Source of the DNA: Pholis gunnellus
Taxonomy: Eukaryota > Chordata > Actinopteri > Perciformes > Pholidae
Assembly (NCBI GenBank): GCA_910591455.2
Contig: OU342821.1
Location: 15,823,787-15,887,786 of the forward strand
Direction: 5' to 3'
Length of the DNA: 64,000 nt
The notes below the pieces were generated by a model that saw only the letters and a list, made by a program, of their open reading frames with translations, ran no database searches and was not told the DNA's origin. The translations under genes were made by a program, and so were the position numbers. Below are positions 30,538 through 45,500 of this stretch, one piece after another (positions within the stretch are counted from its first letter, which is position 1; every line of letters starts with the position of its first letter).

Positions 30538-33500
30538 CTAGAAACCCACAAAGACCAGTAAATCTGTTTCTCTCACTGACAAGCTGCTTAAATCCAGCTG
30601 GGAGAAGAAAGGAGCGGATACAAATACTTGTATGCTCATCTGAGTCAACTTCAGTCATTCCATGCACTCAGTGATAAGCATAACGAGCAGCAGCAAGTCA
30701 ATTGCAGACTGTTTTCCCCCTTGGTTCAACCTCTGTCTACATAAAGACTGCACTATCTTAATGCTTTCTTTATGTCAGCTTAGAGGGAGATCTACAGGCA
30801 TGACACAAGGGGCTTCAGAAAAAAAAGAGTCCTAGAACAGTACGTCATAAAAAAGCCATAATATAGCATGGTGAAAATAGTCATGTACAGCATGTCCAAA
30901 AATGTAATAAAAAGATACCGTATATTTATATTATAGTATGATATAAAATAAGTCTGAAAAAGTCATAGTATAGTTTGTCAGAAAATAAATCATATGATAG
31001 TATGACATAAGAAATTAAAGTGATAGCACAATATGTCATAAAATAGACAATTTGTGCATGTGGAAAGTTGTCATATAAAGTCATAGTATGTCAACAAATG
31101 TCTTTGTATGTCAAAATATAAAAAAAGACAGTTTAGTATTTAAGAAATAAAATCATGAACAACAGTGAAAATATAGTATGACAAAAAAAATTATTAAAAG
31201 TCATAGTGCAGTATGTTGAAAAAAGTAGTATGGTATAAGATTAAAAAAAGTCATAGTATAGTATGTCGAAAATAAGTAATATAAGTGAAAATCTATTATG
31301 TCAACAAATTCAAAATATGTATATGTATGAAAAACTGATATAGTATGTCAACATAGTTCACATACTATAAGCATGTTGAAAAAAGTCATAATTAAGTCTG
31401 AGTAAAGCATGTCGTAAAAAGTAATACAAAGTTATAGTATATTATGGCAAATAAAACCAAAGTATAGTATGTCGTGAAAAAGTCATAGTATATTATGTCC
31501 AAAAAAGTAATTTTATAGTATGTTGTAAATACATCATTGTATTGTATGTCCCAAAAACATTTAAAAAGTCATAGTATAGCATGTCGAAAAAAAGTCATAG
31601 TGCAGCATGTCGTAAGTAGTCAAACAAAGTCATACTTTTCGTGTGATGATCCCTCCCTTCCACTAGGGGTCTATGTCCGGTTTCTCTTTCTGTCTTTCAG
31701 GTTGTCGCTCATCAGCTGACGGGACACACCTGAGCCTGGTGGGAGTGCCAGGTATAAAGGCCCCCCTCTTCTTTGGCTGGCGGCTCCTCTTCTTTGGATG
31801 TTACGGTTGTTTATTTGTTTTGTTTGTTTAGTTTGGTTATTTGTTCTTTAAATAAATAAATGTCTATTTATTACTTTTACCACTCGTCTTGTCTCCCTTA
31901 TGTTGTAACCTTTGAGCCGGCTTATAACATATGCTGTAAAAAGACATGAAAAAGTGATTGTATAGCACATCATAAAAGTAAAAAAAAAGTCATAATATAG
32001 TATGTCGAAAAAAGTCATAGAAAAGTCATACATAGTATGTTGAAAAAAACAAAAAAGTCATAGTAAAGCATGTACATCTTTTTTTAAAAAGTCATATGGG
32101 ATGTCGAAAAAAATCATAAAAAGTCATATTATAGCATTTCGACAAAAATCATAAAAAGTCATAATATAGCATGTCGACAAAAATCATAAAAAGTCATAAT
32201 TTAGCATGTCGAAAAAATCATTAAAAAGTCATAATATAGCATGTAAAAAAAAATCATAAAAAGTCATAATATAGCATGTAAAAAAAAATCATAAAAAGTC
32301 ATAATATAGCATGTTGAAAAAAATCATTAAAAAGTAATAATATTGCATGTCGAAAGAAATCATTAAAAAAATCATAATATAGCATGTCGAGAAAAGTCAC
32401 AAGGGTTAGCTATCCTGAATCTTTTAAATACAACAGAATTCCATACATTTTATAGAACCACCTGATCATTGGTAAGTACATGACATCACTGTCTTCTCTA
32501 AGGTTTGAACCTGAAACCTCTTGCATGAAAGGTAGGTGTGCAATGCACTGAACCAACAAAACCAGTAGTACCAAACTCATTCATTAAAAAAAGTATTTGT
32601 ATAGCATGTCGTAAAAAGTCATAAAAAAATCATAGTATAGTATTTCAAAAAAAGTTATAATATAATATGTCGAAAAAAGTAATAAGTGAGTCTATTATGT
32701 CAAAAAGGTCAGAATAAAGTATGTCAAAATATGTATGAAAACTCAGTATAGTATGTAAAACCAGAAAATCCTAATATGTCGAAATAGTTCATAATTGCAT
32801 GTTGAAAAAAGTAATGAAAATGTCATGGTTCATTATGTCATAGTATTGTATGTCCAACAAATGTAATAACAAAAATAGTATGTTGAAAAAAAGTCATATA
32901 AAGTCAAAGTATAGTATGACATAAAAAAGTCATTGTACAGTATTTCAAAAAAGTCATAGTATAGTATATAAAAAAAAAGACAGTATAGTCATGAAAAGAA
33001 AGTATTTTGAAAGTTGTCAGAGGAAGATCATCGGGTAGTTTGTGAAAAAAACTAATTGTGTACCATGTTGAAAAATGTCATGAAAAGTTTCAGTATAGTA
33101 AGCCATAAAAAAGCCATATTATACTACAAAATAAAAAAATATAGTTTGTCGATAATTATCATGAAAAAAGTCATCGTATAGCATGTCGTTAGAATATAGT
33201 ATGCAATAAAAAGTCACAATGTATTTCATGAAAAGGCCATAGTATAGTAATAAGTAATAAGAAAAAAAGTAATATTATAGTATGTCGAAAAAAAGTCATA
33301 GTATAGTATGTCAAAAGAAGTCACCTACAGCCCGCCCTAAGCTATCTGTCACTGCACATACACTGTATGTTTGGCAATTTGGGACTTTTTGGCAATTTGG
33401 GACTGTTGTTTAGACAAAACAAGCAACTTAAAGATATCACCTTGAGCTCTTGGACATTTTGATGGTAATTTTTTGCTTATTATGAAGATAAGCAATATTG

Positions 33501-36500
33501 AAATAATTATAATATTATAATAAAATATTATAATATTATAAGTCTACTTTGCAAGGGAGACAGAGAGAAGTTTAATCTACAGATCATTCCCCTGTAAAAT
33601 CAGAAAAGATGCTACAATGATCTGAAGTTGAAAAAATCCGACACTTCAAACCCAGCCATGTGCCTCTCCATCCTCCTCCATTTTCTTTCAACAAGCAAGA
33701 CCGACCTACAGCCTACCTCGAGTCTCGGTGCAGTTACAACAGTCCTGCTGTTCCGTTGTGGCCGCCTCCTCCTCCTCCTCCTCCTCCTCCTCATGGCGGC
33801 AACAAAGCAGACAGCGTCCTCCAGCCTCTAAGATGGCCTGAGTAGGACACATGGTGCAGTTGGCTGGACCAGGCCCGCGACACTCCATACAGGATCCGTC
33901 ACAGTCTTCACAAGCGTGGCCTGAATTCTGATGAGGGACAAGAGAAAAGGACTGCTTCTGAAAATACTACATACCCAGACTCACAGCTACAGCATGCATT
34001 TTAAATCACAACTACTGATTCTTTGCCTCCAAAATATATTTGTAAAGAACTTTATTTTCTAAAAGAACTGAATTGAAGTGATGCACTGCCTCTCTGCTTA
34101 ACTAAATTAATATACATCTACCTGCCAGACACTTTCAGTCAGTTGCCTCACAGCATGAGCCAGGAGATGTATACTGCTGTTTGAGATTTATACTGGTGCA
34201 GTAATAAGTCAAAAATATTAGAAATAATTATTTGGCTGAGGCAAGGACAGGGTAAGGATTTTATTTTTTAAATAAAAAGTCAAAGAGTGTGGTTACCTTT
34301 ATCACAGGATACAGGCCTATGTCGCACATGGACTCACACAAGCCATCTGAGAGCAGGTATCCAGGGTAGCATGAGTCACAGGACTGGGTATCTCTGCCTG
34401 CAGATACACAACAACTTAAAGAGTAAGTCTGGGTGATATTCTGTTTTTATCTTATTTTCAACAAATCCCAAGAAAATATCAAGACCAACAATCAATTGAT
34501 CCTGCAATCAAGTATTGTCTATGTAGCCAAAGCCTGATATGTATTCCTCTGTACCATGGAGATCGATTGAACCACGCCACTGCACTTGGTGATGTTCATT
34601 ATGATTTAACAAGAGCACCGTGTTGTTTTTAGTTTTTTTTTGTCAATCCAACAAACACCGTCCTGCTGCTGGTAATACTGAATGGTGATTTTGTTTCATG
34701 GTATACGTTGACATGTCAATATATTATTTTAAGATGAATGTCCCTTTTGTAGCATAATGCAATACATTTGAACCTGTACTGTATATAACATTATTATTCT
34801 TGAAATATAGCACAGTCCAATGCAATCTCACCCGCAGATGTTTGTCTGCATGATATCAAATTACTGCAGAGTCGACGCTCATACCTGAGCATGTTCTGCA
34901 GCTGGCGTGGCAGGCATCGCAGGTCCTGTGTGCACTGTCGTGGTAGTATCCCTGAGGGCACGAGGGGAGGCAACGGCCTTCTCTCCGCAAGTAGATAAGA
35001 CCCAGAGCGCAGCTCAGGCAGCTGTCCTCCTCGCTCCCGATGCACTCACTGCAACTCGGGTCACACTTCTCACACATCCTTGAGCCTGTGTTTCCATAGT
35101 GACTATCGGATGGATAGTGAAGAAAGTTATGATGGATTAGATTCAATTAAAAAGGAGACGAGGTTGGAGTTTTGTTCGTCCTCAAAGGAACTTCATTTCC
35201 ACAGCTACTCAGTCGCTTGCAGCTTTGCGCAACCGTAAGTACCCAGACATGATAGAAACCAAGACGCCATGAGAGAGGAACCGCAGCCATAACAAAACAC
35301 TTCAACCCTTTGCCGAGGAGAGTGAGACACAGGTCCTGCATAAATTCAAAGTCGTATTTTCTGATTTGCTATATGCTGCTTTGCTCCCAAGAAGGTCTGA
35401 AAGGATGTAGGGCGGCACAGGAATAACAAACCTTTGTATCCCTTTTGTGTTTCCCCTGGAGTATATAACTGCACCTCAATTTAACAGACCATTAATTTAA
35501 CCGCACCCCAAATAAAATAAAGTCTAATTAGCATTTTACAGGCCACATGAAGGGCTATTTAAATCTCAAGCTAAATTAGCTTCTACCCCCAAAACTGCAG
35601 CCCTGTCCAGCTAACTGAAGACAAGCAACGGTTTAGTGTCCACAATGACATTAAGTGACGAACCCGATCTTTTATTAATGACAACACTGTGTGACCGCAC
35701 TTAATGTGATGGATGAGTGGCGCAGCTGGACGGTGAGCAGGTTAAACTACCTGTGCTGGCAGGTCTCCACACACTCCTTGCCCTCTCGAAATAAGTGGAT
35801 TTTACAGTCGAGACACTCGTGGCTGTGCTTTCCAACGCAGGACTGACAGGAAGGGTGGCAAGGTTCACATCTCTGCCCCGACTCTTCATAGTAGCCCGTG
35901 GGGCATTCATCCACACAGGTGCCATCTGTAGCAAACACACAAACACACATAATCAGAGAGCTAAACAAACAAGAGCTATCCAGCAGATTTTTTAGAGAAT
36001 TCAAAGACCAAGGTCGACTCACTGAGCAGGAGATGTCTCTGGTTGCAGCTCAGACAGTGACTTTTGCCCGGACCTGAACACCGGTGGCAATATTTGTGAC
36101 ACGGGTGGCATTCCCCGTCCTGGTCCGCGTACTGGTGAGGTGAGCAATTGTTGGATGATGGCACACAGTGGCCGTGGCCCTCTAGCCTCTGACCCTCTCT
36201 GCAGCTGGTGCAGGAGCCAGCGCGGGAGCAGGTGAGGCAAGATGCATCACAGTCTGGAAATGCAAGTAAGAGTGTAGCAGAGTCAAAAGGATTATATCAC
36301 ACAGTGAAGCACATCTTTTTTCATATGTATCTGATATCTAACATGGTAGTAGTCTATTTGATAATAAAAGATATTACTACTCAAAGATATTTTCTGTAGT
36401 GAAACACTATCTGTTCGGATTTTCACCTATTGTGGTTCTCGAAGAGTGATCTGTGAAAAGACTTTCTGCAGCCTGTTTTCACTTCAGATGAAAATAAACA

Positions 36501-39500
36501 TTAAAAAAAAAGAATCACCCTCTGTCCATTGTGCAGTGCAGCAATGCACTTCCTTTTAAATGTCTTACTGCTGGCAGCTACTGTATGAAGCAACAAAAGT
36601 GGGCATCGCCTACAACATTTTCCTTGGAGAAACACACCATCCTCTGTGTTTTTGAAGAACAAAACCAGAGTGCGTCTTTCTCCAGGGACTCTCTTTGGCA
36701 TCGCTGTTCTGTTTTCAGAGTTTGACAGCTGCCTGTTAACCGTCTGAAAAAGCGTCGCTATTTTAGTCTGAGCTAAAAGTCAGGAAACACACTCAGGCAT
36801 AGTAGAGAATATAATTCAGAAGACGCATGAAGGATACTCAATAGTACATTAAATGTTCAGAAAATAAAGTTTCAGGAGAAAAAGAGCATCTCTGACTTCG
36901 TCATACCCAAAAGGGCAAGACTTCTGAATGTATAAATGTATAATAAAATAAGTGAAACAATATTCAATGTGCTGTATGTTTCCTGTTGTACCTTTACATT
37001 CTCCAGTCATAGCGTCTCTATAAGTATGGGAGGGGCATGCTGCCAGGCAGGCCCCGTTGTGCAGCGCGGCCTCGGGGTCCATACAGGCATCACAGTCGTT
37101 AATGTTCGGGCCGTCACACAAAGCGCAGTCAGGGTGGCAATGCAAACACTCCCTTTGCTCTTTGTCCTCAAAGAACCTCCCGGGACAGTCTAGCACACAC
37201 AGTCCCTCGTGGAGAAAGTGATACTCTTCACAGCCTGCACAAAGAACAGCTTTTAGCACTGCATGGAAGGACAATTTAGTGCAAGTCAGTGAAACTATAC
37301 GAAGCACCCTCAAGTCTTGGGAGAGGCAGACAAGAGGAAGGAAAGTCCTCTTTCTGTCAGGCATGGATTTCAGTCGCTCTCAAAAAGTGACAAGACGCGG
37401 ATGAAAAATTGACGTCAAATGTTGCCATTTTGACGAGCACACTCAATTGTACACGGTAGATTAAGTAAAATGTCTGGCAATGTCATTTGGACACAATGCA
37501 TTTAGTGGAGAACAAGACTATGAGTAACTGTCGGCATGCTAACACGTTCAGATTAGCAAAGCTAAATCCTGGTGATGATTATCAGGTATAATGTTTATCA
37601 CCTTCAATATCTTTGTTCATCTTGTAAAGCATGCTTTACGTTTGACAATTAGCACTAAACTCAAAATACAGCTGAGGCTGATGGGAATGTCACTGCTTTG
37701 GTGTTCAGTCATAATCCAAAGTAGTTAATGGTGCTACAGGAAAAAATTAAGGGATCATCAGTTATAATTACAATTCCTCCTGTAGGCAACGTGATTGCCT
37801 GCCAACTTTCATGCTTTCATGGCAATCCATCCATTAGTCGTGAGTTATTTTACTGTCAACAAAATGGTGGCGCTCGAGGGAAAGTCAGGGAATCACCAAA
37901 GTCATTGGGATACATTGAAATAACTTAACTGTCAAATGAATTGCCCTAAAATGCTGTGCATGCATTCATTGGTTTCCAGACAGTATGAATCAAAGTGGTG
38001 GACCAACATGATCCAAAGACGATATATAGAGATCACATTCTGGATTTAACTGAAGGAGCATTTAGATCTTTCAGCACCTGTGCACTGCCCAAGAGGGTTG
38101 CACTCCTGGCAGACCGAGGGGCAGTGTTGGCACTCCCTGTCGTGCACAGTGTGCGCCGGAGGACACTCGTCCACACACTGGTGCTTGTGTAAGAGGAGAG
38201 GTTCTTCACAGCTGAGACAGTGGGTGGCGTTCTTCCAGCAGGAGGCACAGCCAGGCGCGCAGCCACGACACACCTGGCCTGCAGGATAACCCCTGTGAGA
38301 AGTCAGACAGACATCAGTAGACACAAGACAGTACACCGGGCTTACTATGCATGCATACTCAGTTAAACCAGGCTGAATAATTGACAAAAAGTAGATGTAT
38401 CACTAAACAGATGCGTTAACTTAAAATTCCTACTTAAAAATGATGTACGTGTAAACATTGTTGTTGTATTAAGACTCTTAATTCATTCATTTGTTTTCCT
38501 TGTAATAGGTGTCAAGCTTGACTACATATATTTTTTATTTTTTCACTATTTGAAAAAAATAAATAATGCTGTCATCAATGTGCTGCTTGGGTAAACAAGA
38601 GGACATGTTGCCCTGGTCATTGCTTCAGTCTACAGATGACAACTAATAATTCATCCAGACAACCATGTAGTACGTAATCATTGCTAAAACAAAAAGGTGC
38701 ACGGTAGCTGCAAGTAGTAAAAAAAGTAAATAAAGCCCTCATGGCCAAAAAGTTAAAATAGTCATCTCAGTGCTAATGGATGCTTCAAGGACCTCTTCAG
38801 CAAGGATTCCTTCAAACTCAAGGATGTCACAATTTAATGGCACATAAACATCAAGTGGCGAATGTCAGAATCATGGCCGGCTAATACGTCTCCTGCCATG
38901 TTTTTTTTGTTGGACTCTTTAGATATCGTGCCTCAAACATCTGACCTGATGTTCAAAAGATAATATAATTTTGCCACCAGGGTAAAATCCCTACAGTATT
39001 TCCAAAGGAGAATAATCAATTTCCGGATAAAGCTGGAGCACAATCACGTCCTAGTATGTAAAAAGCATGTGAACACATACATATCAAATTCATATTGATA
39101 GGATTGACCCCTGACCTGACACACTGTTGGACACAGTGTCCAGCCTGCAGGAATAACTGAGCTTTACGAGTGTTCTGACAGCGCGTGCAGTGCTGAGCGT
39201 CCACGCACTGCGAACAGCCTTGAGGGCAGGCCTCACACACGGCGCTCAGCCGACTGGCAAAGAAACCCCCCGAACACTTTAACACACATGTTTGCTGTGT
39301 GGTCAGAAACCACCCTGGGAGGAGAAAGAAAGGGTACACATCAATACTGCGCTGCAAAATAGATTCATATGTTGTGGGGGAACCAGGGAAATATGAAACT
39401 GCTGTCTCAGATCTGAAAGCATACAATACATCTAATCTGACCTTTTGCACATTTTGTACACTGGTTCTTCTCTTCTCCAGAGCAGGACTCACACGACTGG

Positions 39501-42500
39501 TGGCAGTTCTCACACTCTCCATCATCTGAAGGGGAAACAAATAGTTATTGTATGAATAACTGTCCTGGCTGACAGATGGAGGCCGAACAGTCAGATGGTG
39601 GTACACAATCTTCTTAGTGACTTGCAGTATAATGCGGGACATGGAGGTTGTTATAGTTCGAGATTTTGGGAAAAACTGTTTTCTGCCTACTTGTCAAGAG
39701 TTAGAAGAGAAGATTCATACCAGCTAAAGAGCACGTGATTAGCTAGCTTAGCATAAACAAAGATGATTGTTGTTTTACTGGGGTAGTATGCTGCAACTAC
39801 TTTTTGGATGGGCGTAATGACTTCCATTAGTCCAACCTTTAACTTTGAACGAAGCTCAGGCTAGCTGTTTTCCCCTGATTTCAGTCATTGTGCTAAGCCA
39901 ATTGTCTGCTGGCTAGCTTCATATTTAGTGTACAGACATGATAGTAATCTTCCTACATCAGCATTTAACCCACTCTTCACAATCTAAATCAACTGACAAC
40001 TACAGAAAGGCCTTTCTGCATCCTGATACACTGTGCTAATCCAAACTGTGTGTGGAGGTTTGAGGCTTTAATCTAAGGTTTTGTAGTTGCTAAGATTAAA
40101 AGTTTAATAATAACTTTAGTTCTGTGTGTTCACTTTCAACCTTTGTAATAACCTATGTACTTTTCTCAGTTACTTTAGTTCTTATAATTAAGATGTCTTG
40201 TCTCGCGCTAATTAGCATATGTTGTTTAAAGGTCTGCCCTACTAATTCTTGGGGGGGAACTGAATGTTCAGCATATACAATCAATTATTTCAAAGTCCGT
40301 ATCTGGCCGACGTTCAGTAGTTCTGCCTGTTTCGAGTACTTAAGTTGGCACGGGGTTCAGGGACGATGGCACACAGACCAATTACCCTCCAACATTTATT
40401 TTCTGCCCCTGTGAAAGTGCCCAAATCCCTGATTCATTATAAGCAGACAGTTGGATTAGTGGAATACATAAGTATTAGTCTTACCGCTGCGAAAGGTCTT
40501 AATGGGACAGACCTCATGGTCAGATACACACTCTCCGTTTTCTAGCACCTTCCCTTCCTCACACGACAGACAGTCATCGTGCTCCGGGCCGTCACATGTC
40601 ACACAGTCTGAGTGACACTCCTCACAGTCATTGGTGTCTTCGTCGCCGTAGAAGCCATCAGGACACGCTGAAACACATCTCCCCTCTGGGAAAAAAATGG
40701 ACGTTTCCTCTGTTTTTGTATGTAAACCAGTTAACTGGGCAAATTCACTGATTAAGTTACTTGTACTTTACTTAAAGAGGGATACCCGCCAATTTTACAC
40801 ATCAATGACTATTTACAAAACCTGTATCAAAATTCAGTTTTAATACATTGAATAGGTTGAAATAATGCCGACAAGGCATTTTGGTAGTGAATCTGTCCCG
40901 TCTATAGTTACGAAAGACTTTTGAAGATTAATATTTGAAAATGAGCAATCATCTCGTAAAATACGAAGCATTAAATTACCCAACATAAAGTAGTAAAGAG
41001 AGGAGATACAATTAGCTCGACCTGCTGTAACATTTAAATGCTGCATCCGTTCTAACAAAACAATAATATAGTCAATAAGCAATTACCTTGTTAGCTGAAT
41101 GACCAAAATGCATGCCCCTTGTTAACCTACCCCTCTCCATCCCATAGTAGCAGAGGGGTGCCGGGGCAGACGGGTTGTTTAGTTAAACGTGTTAGTCTGC
41201 CCGACTCGTTGACTTTATCTTGCTGAGGTTTGTGCAATTGAGAAATCCATATAAACTGTACTTACTGCACCGTGTATTGATAAAACTATGGCGCGGTCAG
41301 TGGTGCTGAAGTGGCAGAAAGATTTGTAATTGCTAATTATTTCTTTCTTTCTTTTCTGTCAGTTGGGTCTGATACAGAAAACCAAACAAGCTGGAGCATT
41401 TAATTCATTTGAACAAAAAGGTCAATCCCCCCAGTTAAAATGTTTTAAACTGCCCTACTAAATATACTGTAGCAAACATAACAACATGTATAACAAAGTA
41501 CATTTACTCAAGTACTCTACATAAGTACAAATTTGATGTGCTCTAGTTGAGTATTTCTATTTTCTGCTGCTTTATACTTATTACACTACATTTTAGGAGA
41601 AAATACTATACATTTGTACTGTACTACATTTATCCGACAGCTATAACTATTTACTTTAGAAATTAAGATTTCACATAAAACAACGTGATTATCTTATAAA
41701 ATATGCTACAGTATAAACTACCCAATGGTATATACAATTAAAAAACTACAAGGGTAAAATGCTACTTACACAATAATGCATCAGTAAATAACAATCAAAC
41801 ATAATATAGAAGACTCACATTCTAAGACTTTTACGTGTAATGGAATATCTTATATTGCACTATTGATGTTTTAAGTAAAGGATCTGAATACTTCCTCCAC
41901 CACTGAAAATACTGCTTCATGCCTTCTTGTCTTGACCAAGTTCTACCTGATAAGAAGAGGTCGGTCTCACACCAGTAGCACTCATGTTCATCACAGCTCA
42001 CGCAGTTGTCATCACACGGAACGCAGGTCATCTCCTCCTCCACGCTGTACGTCTTAGCCGGGCAGATTTTGTAGCAGCCATCCTGAAAACTGATAGCAAG
42101 AGCTGCGTCTATACCTGTGGTTTCCACTCACACTCGACACACAAATCCACTCTGCTCTCACAGCAAAAAAAGGGCTCTTTTCATTCTAGCATATCAGTGA
42201 AGTGAAAGGCAGAGCGAGTGCAGGGAGGCTAGATCACACATGGCGACAGTGAGGCACACAGCCTTACTTGTAAAAGCCCTCAGTGCAGGAAAGGCAATGC
42301 CTGGGGTTATCTGTTGAAAGCAGACAAAAAGAAGCTCTCCTTTTAAAACAGGAACTACCGGGAGAAACCCTTCAACATGGTGGGCAACACACCGAGGAGG
42401 AAAGCTCGGTCTTCATTGCGAGAAAACTTTATTACGGTTACTGAGCGGTGACTTACACAAGACACACTTTCTGCAGCCCTCCTCACAGGCCATGCAGTCG

Positions 42501-45500
42501 TCGTAATCTGGATCCTCCACCTCCCCTGAGGAAAAAAAAAAGAAAAGGAAAAGAGTGAAAAAGAGAGATACAGCGAGAAAAAACAAAAGAAAAAGAGGGC
42601 GAGACAGCGAAGGGACAGGAGCTAGACAATGCTTTTCAAGGTCATCTTTGACACTGTAGCATGACAGGTATAAGAATACCAAGCTCATAAATAACACTGT
42701 GACCTTGTTTACCTTCTCCACACTCCAGCTTCACGCACACGCCACCAGAGAGGTAGTAGGAGGAGCTGCACTTGAGGCAGTGAGCGGGGCTCGAGCAGAG
42801 CTGGCAGTGGTCCGAGCAGGGCTCACAGCTCCTCTGCTCGGTGTGGTAGAAGGCCTCAGGACAGGCGTCCAGACACAGGCCTTTGTACAAGTATCGCTCC
42901 AGGCCAAACTTATCTGGAGGACAGATCGCCAATCATGGTGTGAAGACGTGTGGTGCTGAACTTTCTAGTCATGATTGCTTTTGGTTTTCTACAGTTCCAT
43001 TTGGATTTTGGCGTCAAGTTGATAAAATACACAGGTTCGGTAAGTTCGGAGGCATAATAATCTCTTTATTCTATTAACTTATTCTATGCACAAAACATTC
43101 AGTATGTCATTTAGCTTCATAGAAAATAACTTATTTTTCGGAAAGTGAAACAGTCTGTCCAGTCCTCACCAGTGTCACAGCTGGTACAGTTGGCAGGCCT
43201 TGCGTCCCCACAGGTGGCACAGGTGTGGTCACACAGGTGACACTGGCCACCTGACTGGTACTTGCCCTTTGCACACTCCATCACACAGAGGCCGACGTCC
43301 AGAGCCCTGCAGCCGACAACGACATCCAAACCACTTTTTGTTTTAGCTGCAACACCACAGATAAGAATTATGTCTACGGAAACGAGATGAACACGCCAGC
43401 ACGTAACATATGGCAGAGTTACAGAGATGAAGCCGAGCGTGTTGACACAGGGAGGAGAGGGAGGGGATGGTTGGATAAACTGGGAGGCAATGGGGGATTT
43501 TTGGATACTGATGCTGATTATTTGAAAATCTAATTTCTGATATACAATCGACATGCTGGTGAGCAATATAGCAGCAACACTAAAGTATCACTAACATTGT
43601 AAACAGTGAATATTCATATTCAGTACAGTCAACATTTTTTTTTCAATTACCCAATAAATTATTTAGTCTATGAAAAGTCAGAAACTGTGAAAATCTGCCC
43701 ATCTCAGAGCCCAAGATGACATCTTCCAATGATTGTTTGAGCAGAAGTCCAAAACCTAAAGATATTCAGTTTACAGTAATTAGAAACCTCCTAAGAAGCT
43801 GGAACCAGAGCCTGTTTAACATTTGTCTTTTACTAATTTTGCTTGAAAGAATTACTGAAACGACTCATCAATTATCATTATTATAGTTCATTATAGTTGC
43901 CAATTATTTTTCTTTGAATCGACTCGTCAATTAAGTGACTGATCATTACAGCTCTGCTTCATTTTCTTGGACATTTTGTTTGAAATTAGAGAAGACTCTG
44001 GCATAATAACACACACAATTAATTTTCATTGATAAAGAATTGTCAGCATCTTACTGGCTTTGATTTTTAGAACACCAATACATCCGTGAAATATTGTTAT
44101 TTGTGACTCTAAATCATGGTGAAGCAACATTTTTTTCACTCAGAGGGATGAATTAATATCCACTCTCACCCTGTATCTACAAAGTCAAGACCAACCCACC
44201 GTGAAGAACCACAGCTGATGCAGTCTTCTCTTTGCGGCCCTGTGCACTTCAGACACGTTGCATCACATGCGTGGCACTTTCCATTACTGTCCTGGTACTC
44301 TCCTGATAGACATGCAGCAAGAGTACGACTCAGAAATTAATCATTATCTGAGGCTTAGATACCAAAGGGTGCAAGCCACATACAAAACACCAAACAGCTC
44401 ACGCTGCACATTTCTACAAATAAACATGACTGACTTATGGTTGACTCAGAATGAAGAGTAATGATAACACATGTCTTGTTGTAAATATTTACATATATAG
44501 ATATCAAATATCCATAAATCAGCTTTTATACTCTCATCAAAACAGCTGTTTTCAATTAAAAAGGAAATAATAGTTTTTTTGCGACGTTAAAGTAATAAGA
44601 ACTGAATGTGTTAAGGTTGCTTTAATCATCTGGCAGCAGTGAGCCAACACGTGGTAGAGGAAGTAGATGGTTGACTGACCGTCTTTGCACACAGTGTTAA
44701 CAACACACGCTCCCTCCTGCAGGCTGTGACCGCTGGAACAGCTGCTGCAGTTCCCCCGGCTCGGCGCCACACAGGTGAGACAGCTGGCGTCACACCTGAG
44801 GAGGAGAGCACCGAGACTGAACACATGCGCACGCAAACAAACATACTGATGACAAAAAAACACACACAGAAAAACAAACTACACCCATACAGGCACACAA
44901 CTAAAAACAGCATGAATCGAGCACAATATACACACACACACACACACACACACACGCGCACGCACAGAAGCCAAACACCAGAATAAGGCCTGCCATCAGC
45001 AGATAAACAAACCACCCACACCTGAACACACACCAGTGAGCTCACCTCCTACATATCCTGTGCCCATCAGCTATCTCTGGGTTTGGCTCCGTGGCGTAGA
45101 AGCCAGCACTGCAGGAGGACACACACTTCCACTCCTCCATCAGGAAGCCTTCTGCACAACCGTTGCATGCCGCAACACCTGCACCTGATGTCGCCCGACG
45201 CAGGAACAATGTGTTTTTAAATGGACACAGAAGAGTACTGCAAACACTCCCTTGTCATGTATTTTAATGACAATTCATAAGAGGTTTTCATACAGTTCAT
45301 GACCCTTGACCTGTGCTCTCACCTGCACAGGTAGCGCAGGCCTTATGACAGGGCTTGCATGTGCCTTCCTGCTTGTCGTGGTAGAATCCCGCCGTGCAGC
45401 TCCGCTGGCACCGGTTCCCCTGCAGACTGCAGAGGCCGGAGAGAGCATGTGGCACCGTGACACACACACAACCAATCATGTGACACCATGAAGATGACTC

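Larger units (their letters stand above)
30838..33325. repeat. AAAAAGTCATAGTATAGTATGTCG satellite-like array
   Basis: About 2.5 kb in the last intron of pcsk5 (30538-33716) consists of degenerate units built from GTCATAGTATAGTATGTCG and runs of A. Around 32140-32330 the units become a regular series of CATAAAAAGTCATAATATAG. The array is interrupted by an LTR-like insert (31640-31928) and by unrelated sequence with a tRNA-like segment (32405-32590). No protein coding is seen. Confidence 0.93.

Noticed and set aside
30838..33325. Regular repeats that could suggest a CRISPR-like array
   Set aside because: Units are degenerate, A-rich and contiguous without unique spacers, and the DNA is vertebrate. 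It is a satellite.
43307..44199. Alternative exon ending a short soluble PC5A isoform
   Set aside because: I looked on the coding strand for a Cys-rich PLAC-type ending in this intron and saw none, so only the long form is supported.
44726..44986. Plus-strand frame with Thr-His repeats
   Set aside because: It is antisense to pcsk5 exon 20 plus a CA microsatellite.
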